In this document: positions 22,140 through 32,260 of the stretch, piece by piece
Layout: each line of letters opens with the position of its first letter
Numbering within the stretch: the first letter of the stretch is position 1
Origin: CAXYVC01 sp964292295
GTDB taxonomy: Bacteria; Acidobacteriota; Holophagae; Holophagales; Holophagaceae
NCBI GenBank assembly: GCA_964292295.1
Contig: CAXYVC010000001.1
Coordinates: 1-59,986, forward strand
Length of the DNA stretch: 59,986 nt
Direction of reading: 5' to 3'
Notes under the pieces: model-generated
What the model was told of the DNA's origin: nothing
The model's input: the letters and a program-made list of their open reading frames with translations, nothing else
Database searches by the model: none
Translations under genes and position numbers: made by a program

Positions 22140-23059
22140 CTTCCGATCCCTCCGAGGTGCTGAAGCTCCGCCCGCGGCCCCGCCTCCTGCTGGTGGACGA
22201 CGAAACCGGGAACATCCAGGTGCTGTACCGGATCTTCCGGGAGAGCTGTGAGGTCTTCTTCGCCAGCAACGCCGAGGAGGCCCTGGCTTTCTGCCGGAAG
22301 GATCCTCCGGATCTGGTGCTCTCGGACATCGTGATGCCCGGCATGGACGGGCTGGCGCTGTGCCGTGCCCTGAAGCAGGATCCGGAGACCCGGGATCTGC
22401 CGGTCATCTTCGTCACGGCGCAGCAGACGCCCCAGGAGGAGGGAGAGGCCCTCGCCAGCGGCGCGGTGGACTTCATCTCCAAGCCGGTGAATCCCGTCGT
22501 GGTGCGGGCGCGGGTGGAGACCCACCTCACCCTGAAGGCGCAGGCGGACCTGCTCCGCTCCATGGTCTTCCTGGACGGTCTCACCGGCGTGGCCAACCGG
22601 CGCCGCTTCGACGAGGTCCTGGACGCCGAGTGGCGACGCAGCAGGCGCCAGCGCCATTCCGTCGCGCTGGCCATGATCGACCTCGACCACTTCAAGGCCC
22701 TGAACGACACCTGCGGGCACCAGGCGGGGGACCTCTGCCTGCAGGCTGTCGCCCGTGCCCTGGCGGAGCGGGTCCGGCGCTCCCACGACCTCGTGGCCCG
22801 GTACGGGGGGGAGGAGTTCGCCTGCATCCTGCCCGACACGGACCTGGAAGGGGCGCGGGAGCTCGCCGGGGAACTGCGCCAGGCCGTTCATGCCCTGGGG
22901 CTTCCTCACCCCACGAACCCCTCGGGGCGGGTCACCATCAGCCTCGGCGTGGCCAGTTGCGTGCCTTCAGGGGACGAGGGGCCCGAGCTGCTGGTCTCCA
23001 TGTCCGACGCGCTGCTGTACGAGGCCAAGGCCCACGGTCGAGACCGCGTGGAGGGCTAG
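22136..23059 (+). CDS. Response regulator diguanylate cyclase (REC-GGDEF)
   Basis: 307 residues. The receiver domain has LLLVDDETGNIQVLYRIF and phospho-acceptor Asp ~64 in VLSDIVMPGMDGL. The GGDEF domain follows, with DGLTGVANRRRFDEVLDAEW and the active-site signature YGGEEFACILP (GGEEF about 224-228). An RxxD motif (RSHD) lies five residues upstream and matches the c-di-GMP inhibitory I-site. It should make c-di-GMP when phosphorylated. Its ATG overlaps the stop of the large hybrid kinase, strongly suggesting that kinase's Hpt phosphorylates it. Its TAG overlaps the stop of the convergent mdtC-like gene in a shared CTAG. Confidence 0.95.
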
Positions 23060-26000
23060 CGCCGCTTCCGAAGCCGGTCCATGTAGAGGTAGACCACGGG
23101 CGTGGTGTAGAGGGTGAGGAGCTGGCTGAAGAGGAGGCCGCCCACGATGGCGATGCCCAAGGGGCGGCGCAGCTCGGCGCCGGTGCCCATGCCGATGGCC
23201 AGGGGCAGGCCCCCGAAGAGCGCGGCCAGGGTGGTCATGGTGATGGGGCGGAAGCGCAGCAGGCAGGCCTGGAAGATGGAGACCTCGGAGGAGCAGCCCT
23301 CCCGGCGCTCCAGCTCCAGGGCGAAGTCGATCATGAGGATGGCGTTCTTCTTGACGATGCCGATCAGCAGGATGATGCCGATCATGGCGATCACGCTCAG
23401 GTCCATCCGCATGGCCAGGAGCGCCAGCAGGGCCCCCACGCCGGCCGAGGGGATGGTGGAGAGGATGGTGATCGGGTGGATCAGGCTCTCGTACAGCACC
23501 CCCAGCACGATGTAGACCACCACCAGGGCGCCGATGCACATGAAGAGCATGCCGGAGAGCGAGGCCTTGAAGGCCTGGGCCGTGCCCATGTACGTGCCCC
23601 GGATGGATCCGGGCAGGCGGATCTCGTCCTGGGCGCGGTCGATGGCGGCCACGGCCTGTCCCAGCGCCACGCCCTGGGGCAGGTTGAAGGAGAGGGTGAC
23701 CGAGGGCAGGAGGCCCTGGTGGTTCACGGAGAGGGGCGTGTTCCGGGGCTGGAAGCTGGCGAAGGCCGCGAGGGGCACCAGCGCGCCCGTTCCCGAGCGC
23801 AGGTAGACGTGCCGGAGGGCCTCGGGCCCCTGGAGGAAGGCCGTGTCCACGGTGAGCACCACGCGGTACTGGTTGAGGGCGGTGTACAGCGTGGAGACGT
23901 AGCGCTGACCGAAGGCGTCGTACAGGGCCGCGTCCACCATCTGCGTGGTCACGCCCAGGCGCGAGGCCGCTGCGCGGTCGATGGTGAGGGTGGCCTCCAG
24001 GCCCCTGTTCTGGAGGTCCGTGTTCACGTCCGCCAGCTCCGGAAGGGCGCGCAGCCGCTCCAGCATCCGCGGGGCCCACGCGAAGAGCTCCTCCGGGTCG
24101 TCGCCCTGGAGCGTGTACTGGTACTGGGCGCTGCTGCCGCGCCCGCCCACCCGCAGATCCTGCACCGCCTGGAAGAAGAGCGTGGCGCCGGGGATGCGGG
24201 CGGTTTTCCTGCGCAGGCGTGCGATGACCGCGTCCGCGCTCTCCTTCCGCTGCTCCAGGGGCTTGAGGGAGGCGAACATGCGGGCGGTGTTTCCGCTTCC
24301 CGCGAAGGCCGTGACGCTCTCCACCGCGGGATCCCCCTGCACGATGTCGGAGAAGGTCTGCAGGTAGCGCTCCATCTGCTGGAAGGAGACGTCCTGGGCC
24401 GCCTGGACCGAGCCCGTGATGCGGCCCGTGTCCTGCTGGGGGAAGAATCCCTTGGGGATGAACACGTACAGCGCCACGGTGCCCAGCATCGTGGCGAGGG
24501 TCACGCCGAGGGTGAGGCGCCGGTGACGCAGCACCCAGGTCAGGCTCTTCGCGTAGGCCCCCATCACCGCCTGGAAGACGCGCTCGCTGGCCTGGAAGAG
24601 CCGCCCGTGCCGCTGCTCCCCCATGGGGCGCAGGAGGCGGGAGCACATCATCGGCGTGGCGGTGAGGCTCACCACCATGGAAATGGCGATGGCCACGGAG
24701 AGGGTGACCGCGAACTCCCGGAAGAGCCGCCCTACGATGCCGCCCATGAGCAGGATGGGGATGAAGACCGCCACCAGGGAAATGCTGATGGAGACGACGG
24801 TGCTGCCGATCTCCTTCGCGCCGTGGAGGGCCGCCTGCATGGGGGACATGCCGGCCTCCATGTGGCGGGTGATGTTCTCCACCACCACGATGGCGTCGTC
24901 CACCACGAAGCCGGTGGCCACGGTGAGGGCCATCAGCGACAGGTTGTCGATGGTGTAGCCCAGCAGGTACATCGCCCCGAAGGTGCCGATGAGGGAGATG
25001 GGGACCGCCACGCTGGGGATGAAGGTCGCGCGCAGGTTCCGCAGGAAGACGAAGACCACCAGGATCACGAGCCCGATCGAGATCACCAGGGCCGTCTGGA
25101 CGTCCCGCACCGAGGCGCGCACGGTGCGGGTGGCGTCCACCGCCACCTGCAGCTCGATGGTGGGCGGGAGGTCCGCGTTCAGCTCCGGCAGGAGGGCCCG
25201 CACCCGGTCCACGGTCTCGATGATGTTGGCGCCGGGCTGGCGGAAGACGGGGATGATGATGGCGGGTGCGCCGTTGTTGAGGCCCGCGTTGCGGACGTTC
25301 TCCACCGCGTCCGTCACCTTCGCCACGTCCCCCAGGTGCAGGGCGGCGCCGTTCCGGTAGCTCACCACCAGCCGCTCGTATTCCGCGGCCTTCATGAGCT
25401 GGTCCGTGGTGGCCAGGGACCAGGCGGATCCGCCCACCGCCAGGTCGCCCTTCGGCCGGTTCAGGTTGGCGGCGGCGATGACGCCCCGCAGGTCCTCCAT
25501 GCCGAGCCCCCGCGCGTGCAGCGCCACGGGGTTCACCTCCACCCGCACCGCGGGCATGGCGCCGCCCCACACGTGGACCTGGCCCACGCCCCGCACCTGG
25601 GAGAGCTTCTGCTGAAGGAGCGTGCTCGCCAGGTCGTACATGCGTTCGCGGCTCACCAGGCGGGAGCTGAGCGCCAGCATGAGGATGGGCGCATCCGCCG
25701 GGTTCACCTTGCGGTACGAGGGCGTGTTGGGAAGGTTCGCCGGCAGGTTCCCCCGGGCGGCGTTGATGGCCGCCTGCACGTCTCTTCCGGCTGCGTCGAT
25801 GTTGCGGCCCAGGTCGAACTGGAGGGTGATGTTCGTGGAACCCAGGGAGCTGGCGGAGGTCATTTCCGTCACGCCGGCGATGCGCCCGAACTGGCGCTCC
25901 AGGGGCGTGGCCACCGAGGAGGCCATGGTCTCGGGGCTCGCGCCGGGCAGGCTCGCGGAGACCTGGATGGTGGGGAACTCCACCTGGGGCAGGGGCGAGA

Positions 26001-26100
26001 CGGGCAGGAAGCGGTAGGCCAGCACGCCCAGCAGCGCCAGCGCCACCGTGAGCAGCGTGGTGGCCACGGGCCTGCGGATGAAGGGTTCGCTCAGGCTCAT
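23056..26100 (-). CDS. mdtC: RND efflux permease, MdtC-like
   Basis: 1,014-residue inner-membrane RND transporter driven by proton motive force. The N-terminus has the usual TM1 and porter start (SEPFIRRPVATTLLTVAL; LPQVEFPTIQVSASLPGASP). TM4 carries the paired proton-relay aspartates in [14 protein letters not shown]. Two porter and docking domains and twelve helices are laid out in the usual duplicated form. It is the third gene of mdtA-mdtB-mdtC (start eight bases from the mdtB stop). The close pairing of two different RND permeases is the hallmark of the MdtBC heteromultimer (substrates include bile salts and novobiocin in enterobacteria). No outer-membrane TolC gene is adjacent. Confidence 0.93.
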   Translation of the reverse strand: MSLSEPFIRRPVATTLLTVALALLGVLAYRFLPVSPLPQVEFPTIQVSASLPGASPETMASSVATPLERQFGRIAGVTEMTSASSLGSTNITLQFDLGRNIDAAGRDVQAAINAARGNLPANLPNTPSYRKVNPADAPILMLALSSRLVSRERMYDLASTLLQQKLSQVRGVGQVHVWGGAMPAVRVEVNPVALHARGLGMEDLRGVIAAANLNRPKGDLAVGGSAWSLATTDQLMKAAEYERLVVSYRNGAALHLGDVAKVTDAVENVRNAGLNNGAPAIIIPVFRQPGANIIETVDRVRALLPELNADLPPTIELQVAVDATRTVRASVRDVQTALVISIGLVILVVFVFLRNLRATFIPSVAVPISLIGTFGAMYLLGYTIDNLSLMALTVATGFVVDDAIVVVENITRHMEAGMSPMQAALHGAKEIGSTVVSISISLVAVFIPILLMGGIVGRLFREFAVTLSVAIAISMVVSLTATPMMCSRLLRPMGEQRHGRLFQASERVFQAVMGAYAKSLTWVLRHRRLTLGVTLATMLGTVALYVFIPKGFFPQQDTGRITGSVQAAQDVSFQQMERYLQTFSDIVQGDPAVESVTAFAGSGNTARMFASLKPLEQRKESADAVIARLRRKTARIPGATLFFQAVQDLRVGGRGSSAQYQYTLQGDDPEELFAWAPRMLERLRALPELADVNTDLQNRGLEATLTIDRAAASRLGVTTQMVDAALYDAFGQRYVSTLYTALNQYRVVLTVDTAFLQGPEALRHVYLRSGTGALVPLAAFASFQPRNTPLSVNHQGLLPSVTLSFNLPQGVALGQAVAAIDRAQDEIRLPGSIRGTYMGTAQAFKASLSGMLFMCIGALVVVYIVLGVLYESLIHPITILSTIPSAGVGALLALLAMRMDLSVIAMIGIILLIGIVKKNAILMIDFALELERREGCSSEVSIFQACLLRFRPITMTTLAALFGGLPLAIGMGTGAELRRPLGIAIVGGLLFSQLLTLYTTPVVYLYMDRLRKRR

Positions 26101-26107
26101 GGCGGCG

Positions 26108-29100
26108 TCAGGGCACGGCGTCGGGGACCGGGGCCTCCCCGCCTTCCTCCTCGGCGGGCCTGCCCCGCAGGCGGCGCGCGAGGCGGTCGAAGGCGAGGTA
26201 GATCACGGGCGTCGTGTAGAGGGTGAGCACCTGGATGAAGAGGAGGCCGCCCACGATGGCGATGCCCAAGGGGCGGCGCAGCTCCGAGCCCACGCCGCTG
26301 CCCAGCGCCAGGGGCACGCCCCCGAGCATGGCCGCCAGGGTGGTCATGATGATGGGACGGAAGCGCAGCAGGCAGGCCTGGAAGATGGCGTCCAGCGGCG
26401 CCTTGCCCTCCTTCCGCTCCGCCTCCAGGGCGAAGTCGATCATCATGATCGCGTTCTTCTCGACGATGCCGATCAGCAGGATGATGCCGATCAGCGCGAT
26501 GACGCTGAAGTCCGTGCGGCAGAGCATCAGCGAGAGCAGCGCCCCCACGCCGGCGGATGGCAGCGTCGAGAGGATCGTCACCGGATGGATGGTGCTCTCG
26601 TAGAGGACGCCCAGCAGGATGTAGACCGTCAGCACCGCCACCAGGATGAGGAAGGGCGTGTGCTGGAGCGAGGCCCCGAAGGCCTGGGCGGTGCCCTGGA
26701 AGGAACCCTTCAGGCCCTGGGGGAGGTCCAGCTCCGCGCTGGCGCGGGTGATGGCCCGCACCGCGTCGCCGAGGGAACTCCCCGGCGCGAGGTTGAAGGA
26801 GACCGTGGCCACCGGGAACTGGCCCTGGTGGTTGAGGACGAGGGGCGCGCGGTCCAGCTCCAGGCGCGTGAAGGCCCCGAGGGGCACCGTGGCGCCACTG
26901 CTGGAGCGAACCCGGAGGTCCAGCAGCTCCTCGGGGCGCTGGAAGAGCCCCTGGGGCGCCTCCAGCACCACGCGGTACTGGTTGAGCTGGGTGAACATCG
27001 TGGAGATCTGGCGCTGGCCGAAGGCGTCGTAGAGGGCGTCGTCCAGCATCTGGGGCGTCACGCCCAGGCGGGCGGCGGTGGCCCGGTCCATCACGAAGCG
27101 CGCCCGCAGGCCGGCGTTCTGCTGGTCGCTGGCCACGTCGCGCAGCTCCGGGAGCTGCTGCAGGCGCGCCACGACGCGCGGGACCCACGCGTCCAGCTCG
27201 GCGCCGTCCGCATCCTGCAGCGTGTACTGGTACTGGGTGCGGCTCACCCGGTCCTCCACCGTGAGGTCCTGCACGGGCTGCAGGTAGAGCTGGATGCCCT
27301 GGACCTTCTCCAGCTCGGGCTGCAGGCGACGGATGAGCTCCGAGGCGCTGAGCTTCCGCTCCTCCAGGGGCTTCAGGTTGATCTGGATGCGGCCGCTGTT
27401 GAGGGTGGTGTTCGTGCCGTCGATGCCGATGAAGGAGCTGAGGCTTTCCACCGCCGGGTCGCGCAGGATCACGTCCGCCAGGGCCTGCTGGCGCTCCGCC
27501 ATGGACCGGAAGGAGACGGCCTGGGGCGCCTCGGAGATGCCCAGGAGCACGCCGGTGTCCTGCACGGGGAAGAAGCCCTTGGGCACGGCGAAGTAGAGCA
27601 GCACCGTCGCCGCCAGCGTGCCGAGGGCCACGCACAGCGTGGCCTTCTGGTGGCGCAGCACCACGCGCAGGGTGCGCTCGTAGAAGGCGAGCACCCGCTG
27701 GAAGACTCGCTCGGAGGCCTGGGCGAAGCGCCCCTGCTGGGCCGCGGGGCGGTGCTTCAGGAGCTTCGCGCACATCATGGGCGTGAGGGTGAGGGAGACC
27801 ACGGCGGAGACGAGGATCGTCACGCTCAGGGTCACGGCGAATTCCCGGAAGAGGCGCCCCACCACGTCGCCCATGAAGAGCAGGGGGATGAGCACGGCGA
27901 TGAGGGAGACCGTGAGGGAGAGGATGGTGAAGCCGATCTGACCGGCGCCCTTCAGCGCGGCCTGGAGCGGCGGCTCACCCTCCTCGATGTGGCGCATGAT
28001 GTTCTCGATCATCACGATGGCGTCGTCCACCACGAAGCCGGTGGAGATCGTGAGGGCCATCAGCGTCAGGTTGTTCAGGCTGTAGCCCAGCAGGTACATC
28101 ACGCCGAAGGTGCCCGTGATGGAAAGGGGCACCGCCACGCTCGGGATGATCGTGGCCGCCAGGGTGCGCAGGAAGAGGAAGATCACCATCACCACCAGCG
28201 CGATGGTGAGGATCAGCTCGAACTCCACGTCCGCCACGGAGGCGCGGATCGTGGTGGTGCGGTCCGTGAGCACGGACAGCTCGACGGAGGCGGGCAGGGA
28301 GGCGCGCAGCTGGGGCAGCAGCTCCTTCACGCGGTCCACCACGGCGATGATGTTCGCGCCGGGCTGGCGCTGGATGTTCAGCAGCACCGCCGGGGCGCGG
28401 TTGGTCCAGGCCGCCTGGCGGTCGTTCTCCACGCCGTCGAAGACGGTGGCCACGTCCTGCAGGTGCACGGGGGCGCCGTCCTTGTAGGCGATCACGAGGG
28501 GGCGGTACTGGTCGCTGGTGAGCAGCTGGTCGTTGGCGCCGATGGCGTAGGCCTGGCGCTCGCCGTTGAAGCTGCCCTTCGCCTGGTTGACGTTGGACTG
28601 CCCGATGGCGGTGCGGATGTCGGCCATCGTCAGGCCCCGCGCCGCCAGGGCGGCGGGGTTCGCCTGGATGCGCACCGCGGGCTTCTGGCCGCCCGTGATG
28701 CTGACGAGGCCCACGCCCGGAAGCTGGCTGATCTTCTGGGCCAGGCGCGTGTCCGCGAAGTCCTGCACCTTCGAGAGGGGCAGGGTCTTCGAGGTGAGGG
28801 CCAGGGTGAGGATGGGCGCGTCCGCCGGGTTCACCTTGCTGTACACCGGCGGGTTCGGGAGTTCCCTCGGCAGGAAGTTGCCCGCGGCGTTCACGGCCGC
28901 CTGCACCTGCTGCTCCGCCACGTCGATGTCCAGGTCGAGCACGAACTGGAGGGTGATCAGGGAGCTTCCGTTCGAGCTGCTGGAGCTCATGCGGTTCAGG
29001 CCCGGAAGCTGGCCGAACTGGCGCTCCAGGGGGGCGGTGATGGCGGAGGCCACCACCTCGGGGCTCGCGCCGGGGTAGAAGGTGGCCACCTGGATGGTGG

Positions 29101-29227
29101 GGTAGTCCACCTGGGGCAGGGCGGAGACGGGCAGCTGCTTGAAGGCGATGGCGCCCGCCAGGAGCAGCCCCGCCATCAGCAGCGCCGTGGCGATGGGCCG
29201 CAGGATGAAGGGGCGGGAGAGGTTCAT
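26108..29227 (-). CDS. mdtB: RND efflux permease, MdtB-like
   Basis: 1,039-residue RND permease, paralogue of the adjacent mdtC-like gene. It begins [20 protein letters not shown] and [20 protein letters not shown]. The proton-relay aspartates are in [20 protein letters not shown], and the porter region has [19 protein letters not shown]. Its start overlaps the mdtA stop (ATGA), so adaptor and permease are translationally coupled. Substrates cannot be inferred beyond the family's amphipathic drugs, bile salts and metals. Assigned MdtB rather than MdtC by gene order and N-terminal resemblance. Confidence 0.93.
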   Translation of the reverse strand: MNLSRPFILRPIATALLMAGLLLAGAIAFKQLPVSALPQVDYPTIQVATFYPGASPEVVASAITAPLERQFGQLPGLNRMSSSSSNGSSLITLQFVLDLDIDVAEQQVQAAVNAAGNFLPRELPNPPVYSKVNPADAPILTLALTSKTLPLSKVQDFADTRLAQKISQLPGVGLVSITGGQKPAVRIQANPAALAARGLTMADIRTAIGQSNVNQAKGSFNGERQAYAIGANDQLLTSDQYRPLVIAYKDGAPVHLQDVATVFDGVENDRQAAWTNRAPAVLLNIQRQPGANIIAVVDRVKELLPQLRASLPASVELSVLTDRTTTIRASVADVEFELILTIALVVMVIFLFLRTLAATIIPSVAVPLSITGTFGVMYLLGYSLNNLTLMALTISTGFVVDDAIVMIENIMRHIEEGEPPLQAALKGAGQIGFTILSLTVSLIAVLIPLLFMGDVVGRLFREFAVTLSVTILVSAVVSLTLTPMMCAKLLKHRPAAQQGRFAQASERVFQRVLAFYERTLRVVLRHQKATLCVALGTLAATVLLYFAVPKGFFPVQDTGVLLGISEAPQAVSFRSMAERQQALADVILRDPAVESLSSFIGIDGTNTTLNSGRIQINLKPLEERKLSASELIRRLQPELEKVQGIQLYLQPVQDLTVEDRVSRTQYQYTLQDADGAELDAWVPRVVARLQQLPELRDVASDQQNAGLRARFVMDRATAARLGVTPQMLDDALYDAFGQRQISTMFTQLNQYRVVLEAPQGLFQRPEELLDLRVRSSSGATVPLGAFTRLELDRAPLVLNHQGQFPVATVSFNLAPGSSLGDAVRAITRASAELDLPQGLKGSFQGTAQAFGASLQHTPFLILVAVLTVYILLGVLYESTIHPVTILSTLPSAGVGALLSLMLCRTDFSVIALIGIILLIGIVEKNAIMMIDFALEAERKEGKAPLDAIFQACLLRFRPIIMTTLAAMLGGVPLALGSGVGSELRRPLGIAIVGGLLFIQVLTLYTTPVIYLAFDRLARRLRGRPAEEEGGEAPVPDAVP

Positions 29228-30411
29228 CGGCGGCCCGCGCCCTTGCCGCTGCCGCCCGGAAGGGCCAGGGCCGAGCCCGGCTTCAGCTTCTCGAGCCCCT
29301 CGACCACCACCTGCTCGCCCACGGCCAGCGCGCCGCCCAGGGCGCTGGTCTCGCCGTCGCTCCCGAGCAGCTCCACCTGCCTCAGTTCCGCGGTTCCCTG
29401 CCTGGCCACGTAGACGTAGGCCCCCTGGGGGCTGCGCTGGAGGGCGGCGGTGGGGACGAGGAGGGCCTTCTGCAGCCTGCCCACGAAGAGGCGGGCGTTC
29501 ACGAACTGGTTGGGGAAGAGGGCGCCGTCCCGGTTGGGGAAGAGCGCCTTGATGCGCACGGTGCCCGTGGCGGCGTCCACCTGGTTGTCGATGGCCGCCA
29601 CGGCGCCCGTGGCGAGCCGGGTCTTCAGGTCGCGGTCGTAGGCCTCCACGGCCATGGCGGCGCCCTGGCGCGCGCGGGCCAGCACCTGGGGCAGCGCGTC
29701 CGCGGGCACCGTGAAGAGCACGTGGATGGGCGCCACGGGGGTGATCACCACGAGGCCCTCGGCGTCGCTGGCGCGCACCAGGTTGCCCGGGTCCACGCGC
29801 CGGAGCCCCGCGCGGCCGGAGACGGGGGACGTGATGCGGCTGTAGGTCAGGTTCAGGCGGGCGCTCTCCACCTGGGCCTGGTCGCTCCTCAGGGCGGCCT
29901 CGAACTGGGCCACCTGGGCCTCCTGGGTGTCGAGCTGCTGGCGCGAGACGACGCCCTGGCCCGCGAGGCTCTGGATGCGCGCCAGGTCCGCGCGGGCGTT
30001 GCGGAGCGCGGCCAGATCCTTGGCGTGCTGGCCCTCGGCCTGCATGAGCTGGACCCGGAAGGGGCGGGGGTCGATTTCCGCCAGCAGCTCGCCCTGGCGC
30101 ACGAGCTGGCCCTCCTTGAAGGCGACCCGCATGAGCTGCCCGTCCACGCGGCTCCTCACCGTGGCCGCGTCGATGGCGATCACGGTGCCGAGGCTCGTGA
30201 GGGTCAGGTCCATGTCCCCGGCGCGCACGGGGGCGACGGCCACGGGAACGGGGCGCGCCGCGGGGGGGGCCCCGGCCCCGCGGCCGCGGGTGCAGGCCCA
30301 GAGCAGCGCCAAGCCCGCCAGGCCAGCCCCGGCGGCCAGCATCCAGCCCCGGGGAATCCTCCGGGGGGAGGCGTCCTGGGATGTCGGGAGGGGGGAGTCG
30401 CTGCCGTTCAT
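29224..30411 (-). CDS. mdtA: RND periplasmic adaptor (membrane fusion protein), MdtA-like
   Basis: 395 residues from the ATG at 30411 ([16 protein letters not shown]). One N-terminal membrane anchor ([20 protein letters not shown]) is followed by the lipoyl/barrel-sandwich half ([40 protein letters not shown]), an alpha-hairpin (about 115-185), the second lipoyl half ([20 protein letters not shown]), a beta-barrel and a membrane-proximal domain. It bridges the MdtBC permease to an outer-membrane channel. A MarR regulator gene lies upstream; the 117 bases between them hold a palindrome. Confidence 0.92.
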   Translation of the reverse strand: MNGSDSPLPTSQDASPRRIPRGWMLAAGAGLAGLALLWACTRGRGAGAPPAARPVPVAVAPVRAGDMDLTLTSLGTVIAIDAATVRSRVDGQLMRVAFKEGQLVRQGELLAEIDPRPFRVQLMQAEGQHAKDLAALRNARADLARIQSLAGQGVVSRQQLDTQEAQVAQFEAALRSDQAQVESARLNLTYSRITSPVSGRAGLRRVDPGNLVRASDAEGLVVITPVAPIHVLFTVPADALPQVLARARQGAAMAVEAYDRDLKTRLATGAVAAIDNQVDAATGTVRIKALFPNRDGALFPNQFVNARLFVGRLQKALLVPTAALQRSPQGAYVYVARQGTAELRQVELLGSDGETSALGGALAVGEQVVVEGLEKLKPGSALALPGGSGKGAGRR

Positions 30412-30457
30412 GGGGCCATCCGGTTTGAGGCTGCGCGGGGGCGCAGGAGGCATTCTA

Positions 30458-30474
30458 GCCTCGGAACACGAGGC
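30458..30474. promoter_or_regulatory. Palindrome GCCTCG-N5-CGAGGC upstream of mdtA
   Basis: A 6-bp perfect inverted repeat with a five-base centre lies between the MarR gene stop and the mdtA start. It could be the operator of the neighbouring MarR-family regulator or a short attenuator hairpin; the sequence does not decide between them. Confidence 0.3.
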
Positions 30475-30528
30475 ACTCCCCCCGGAGCTTTCCGGTGGGG
30501 CCGGATGGTCGTGGGAGGGGGGCGAGCT

Positions 30529-31005
30529 TCAGCCCGCCTCCTCGGCGCGCTCCTTCAGGATGGTGCCCACGTTCTCGATGATCCGTGCCAGACCCCGCTG
30601 GAGGGTGTCGATGTCCTCCGCGCCAAGGCCGTCGTCCAGGCGCGCCTGGGTGCGCGCCGTGCGCTTCAGCAGCTCCGTCATCAGGGACCTGCCCTTCTGG
30701 GGATGGATGCTGATGAGCAGCTTGCGCCCGTGCCGCGGGTCGTTCTTGACCTGGAGCAGTTCCCGCTCCGAGAGGGCCTTCACCGCGCGGGAGACGGTGG
30801 GCAGGTCCATCCACATGCGGCCCGCGAGGCTGGTAAGGGAGAGGGGGCCCTCCTGCTGCACCACCATCAGGAGCCAGTATTCGTGGGGCGTGAGCTCCAG
30901 GTCCTTCAGGGTGTCCGCGGCGAGCTGGCGCAGGTTCCGCCGGGCTGCGACGACCAGCATGCCGATGCTGAAGATGGTGGATCCCTTGGACTCCGGGCGC
31001 TTCAT
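30529..31005 (-). CDS. MarR-family transcriptional regulator
   Basis: 158 residues with the winged-helix MarR core: LTPHEYWLLMVVQQEGPLSL, SLAGRMWMDLPTVSRAVKAL (recognition helix) and the wing LQVKNDPRHGRKLLISI. The C-terminal helix provides dimerisation. MarR proteins are usually ligand-released repressors of neighbouring efflux genes; placement directly upstream of mdtABC in the same orientation suggests that role. Its start is nine bases from the hisS stop, so some transcription may come from the hisS promoter. Confidence 0.88.
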   Translation of the reverse strand: MKRPESKGSTIFSIGMLVVAARRNLRQLAADTLKDLELTPHEYWLLMVVQQEGPLSLTSLAGRMWMDLPTVSRAVKALSERELLQVKNDPRHGRKLLISIHPQKGRSLMTELLKRTARTQARLDDGLGAEDIDTLQRGLARIIENVGTILKERAEEAG

Positions 31006-31014
31006 GGGACCAGT

Positions 31015-32259
31015 CTACGCGTTCAGGCGGTCGGCGAGTTCGGCCAGGGGCCAGCTCTCCTGGGTGCCTTCGGCGAGGTTCCGCGCGGTGACGATCCCCT
31101 GCTCCAGCTCGCCGTCCCCGAGGATCAGGGCCAGGCGGAAGCCCTGGCGGTTGGCGCCCTGGAGGGCCTTCTTGAGGCCCAGGCTGCGGGTCTCCACCTG
31201 CACGGACCGGCCCTCGGCCCAGCAGGCCTGGGCGAGCTGCAGGGCCCTGGCGCTGGCCGCCTCGCCCAGGGGGATCAGGAGGGCCGCCTTGTCCTCCGGC
31301 GCCTCCCCGTGCAGGGTCTGCAGGAGCATGGCCAGCCGGTCCAGGCCGATGGCCCACCCGAAGGCGGGCACCTCGGGCCCACCCAGCTGCTTCACCAGGC
31401 CGTCGTAGCGCCCGCCGCCCAGGAGGGCCGACTGGGCGCCCAGATCGGAGCTGAGCACCTCGAAGGCGGTGCGGGTGTAGTAGTCCAGGCCCCGCACCAG
31501 GCGGGGATTCTCTTCGAAGGGGATTCCGAGCTGCGTGAGGAGGACCTTGAGGCGCGCGTGGTGCGCCCGGCTGGCGTCGTCCAGGAAGTCGGTGAGCACC
31601 GGGTGGCCCTCCAGGGCCTCCTGGCAGCCCGGGACCTTGCAGTCCAGCACCCGCAGCGGGTTCTCGGCGATGCGGCGGTGGCAGTCGGCGCAGAAGCGCT
31701 CCGCGCGGGCCGTGAAGAAGGCGCGGAGGGCCTCGTGGAAGGCGGGGCGGCAGGCCGGCGTGCCCACGCTGTTCAGGCTGAGGCTGAGCCTGGAGAGGCC
31801 GAGGCCCCGCAGCAGCTCGAAGAGCAGGAGAAGGCTCTCCGCCTCGGCCTCGGGCGTGGGCGTGCCGAAACTCTCGGCGCCGATCTGCCAGAACTGCCGG
31901 TAGCGGCCCGCCTGCATGCGCTCGTAGCGGAACATGGGGCCGATGTAATACAGGAGCTTCGGATCGCTCGTCTCGAAGAGGCGGTGCTGGATGGCTGCGC
32001 GCACCACCGCGGCGGTGTTCTCGGGGCGCATCACCACGTGGCGTCCGCCCTTGTCGGTGAAGTCGTACATCTCCTTGTTCACGATGTCCGAGCTCTCGCC
32101 GACGCCGCGCTTGAAGACCTCGATCTCCTCGAGGATGGGGGTGCGGATCTCCTGGTAGCCGTGGCGGGCAAAGGCCTGCCTCGCGGTATCCTCGACGTGC
32201 TGGAACCAGCGCATCTCCCCGCCGAGCAGATCCCTCATCCCCTTCACCGCCTGGGCCAT
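31015..32259 (-). CDS. hisS: Histidine--tRNA ligase
   Basis: Class II synthetase of 414 residues from the ATG at 32259 (MAQAVKGMRDLLGGEMRWFQ). The catalytic core has motif 2 (YIGPMFRYERMQAGRYRQFW), HisA-type motif RGLDYYTRTAFEV and motif 3 (FGWAIGLDRLAMLL, preceded by GGGRYDGLVKQLGG). The C-terminal anticodon-binding domain includes LGLKKALQGANRQGFRLALI. Four cysteines in RFCADCHRRI and LDCKVPGCQEAL suggest a small structural metal site in the insertion. It is divergent from the amidase gene with a single base between the two start codons. Confidence 0.96.
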   Translation of the reverse strand: MAQAVKGMRDLLGGEMRWFQHVEDTARQAFARHGYQEIRTPILEEIEVFKRGVGESSDIVNKEMYDFTDKGGRHVVMRPENTAAVVRAAIQHRLFETSDPKLLYYIGPMFRYERMQAGRYRQFWQIGAESFGTPTPEAEAESLLLLFELLRGLGLSRLSLSLNSVGTPACRPAFHEALRAFFTARAERFCADCHRRIAENPLRVLDCKVPGCQEALEGHPVLTDFLDDASRAHHARLKVLLTQLGIPFEENPRLVRGLDYYTRTAFEVLSSDLGAQSALLGGGRYDGLVKQLGGPEVPAFGWAIGLDRLAMLLQTLHGEAPEDKAALLIPLGEAASARALQLAQACWAEGRSVQVETRSLGLKKALQGANRQGFRLALILGDGELEQGIVTARNLAEGTQESWPLAELADRLNA

Positions 32260-32260
32260 C

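Noticed and set aside
22360..26226. 1,288-codon plus-strand open frame over the GGDEF gene and mdtC
   Set aside because: Low-complexity H/G/R/E translation with no domain; both strands already hold well-conserved genes. Open because of GC bias.
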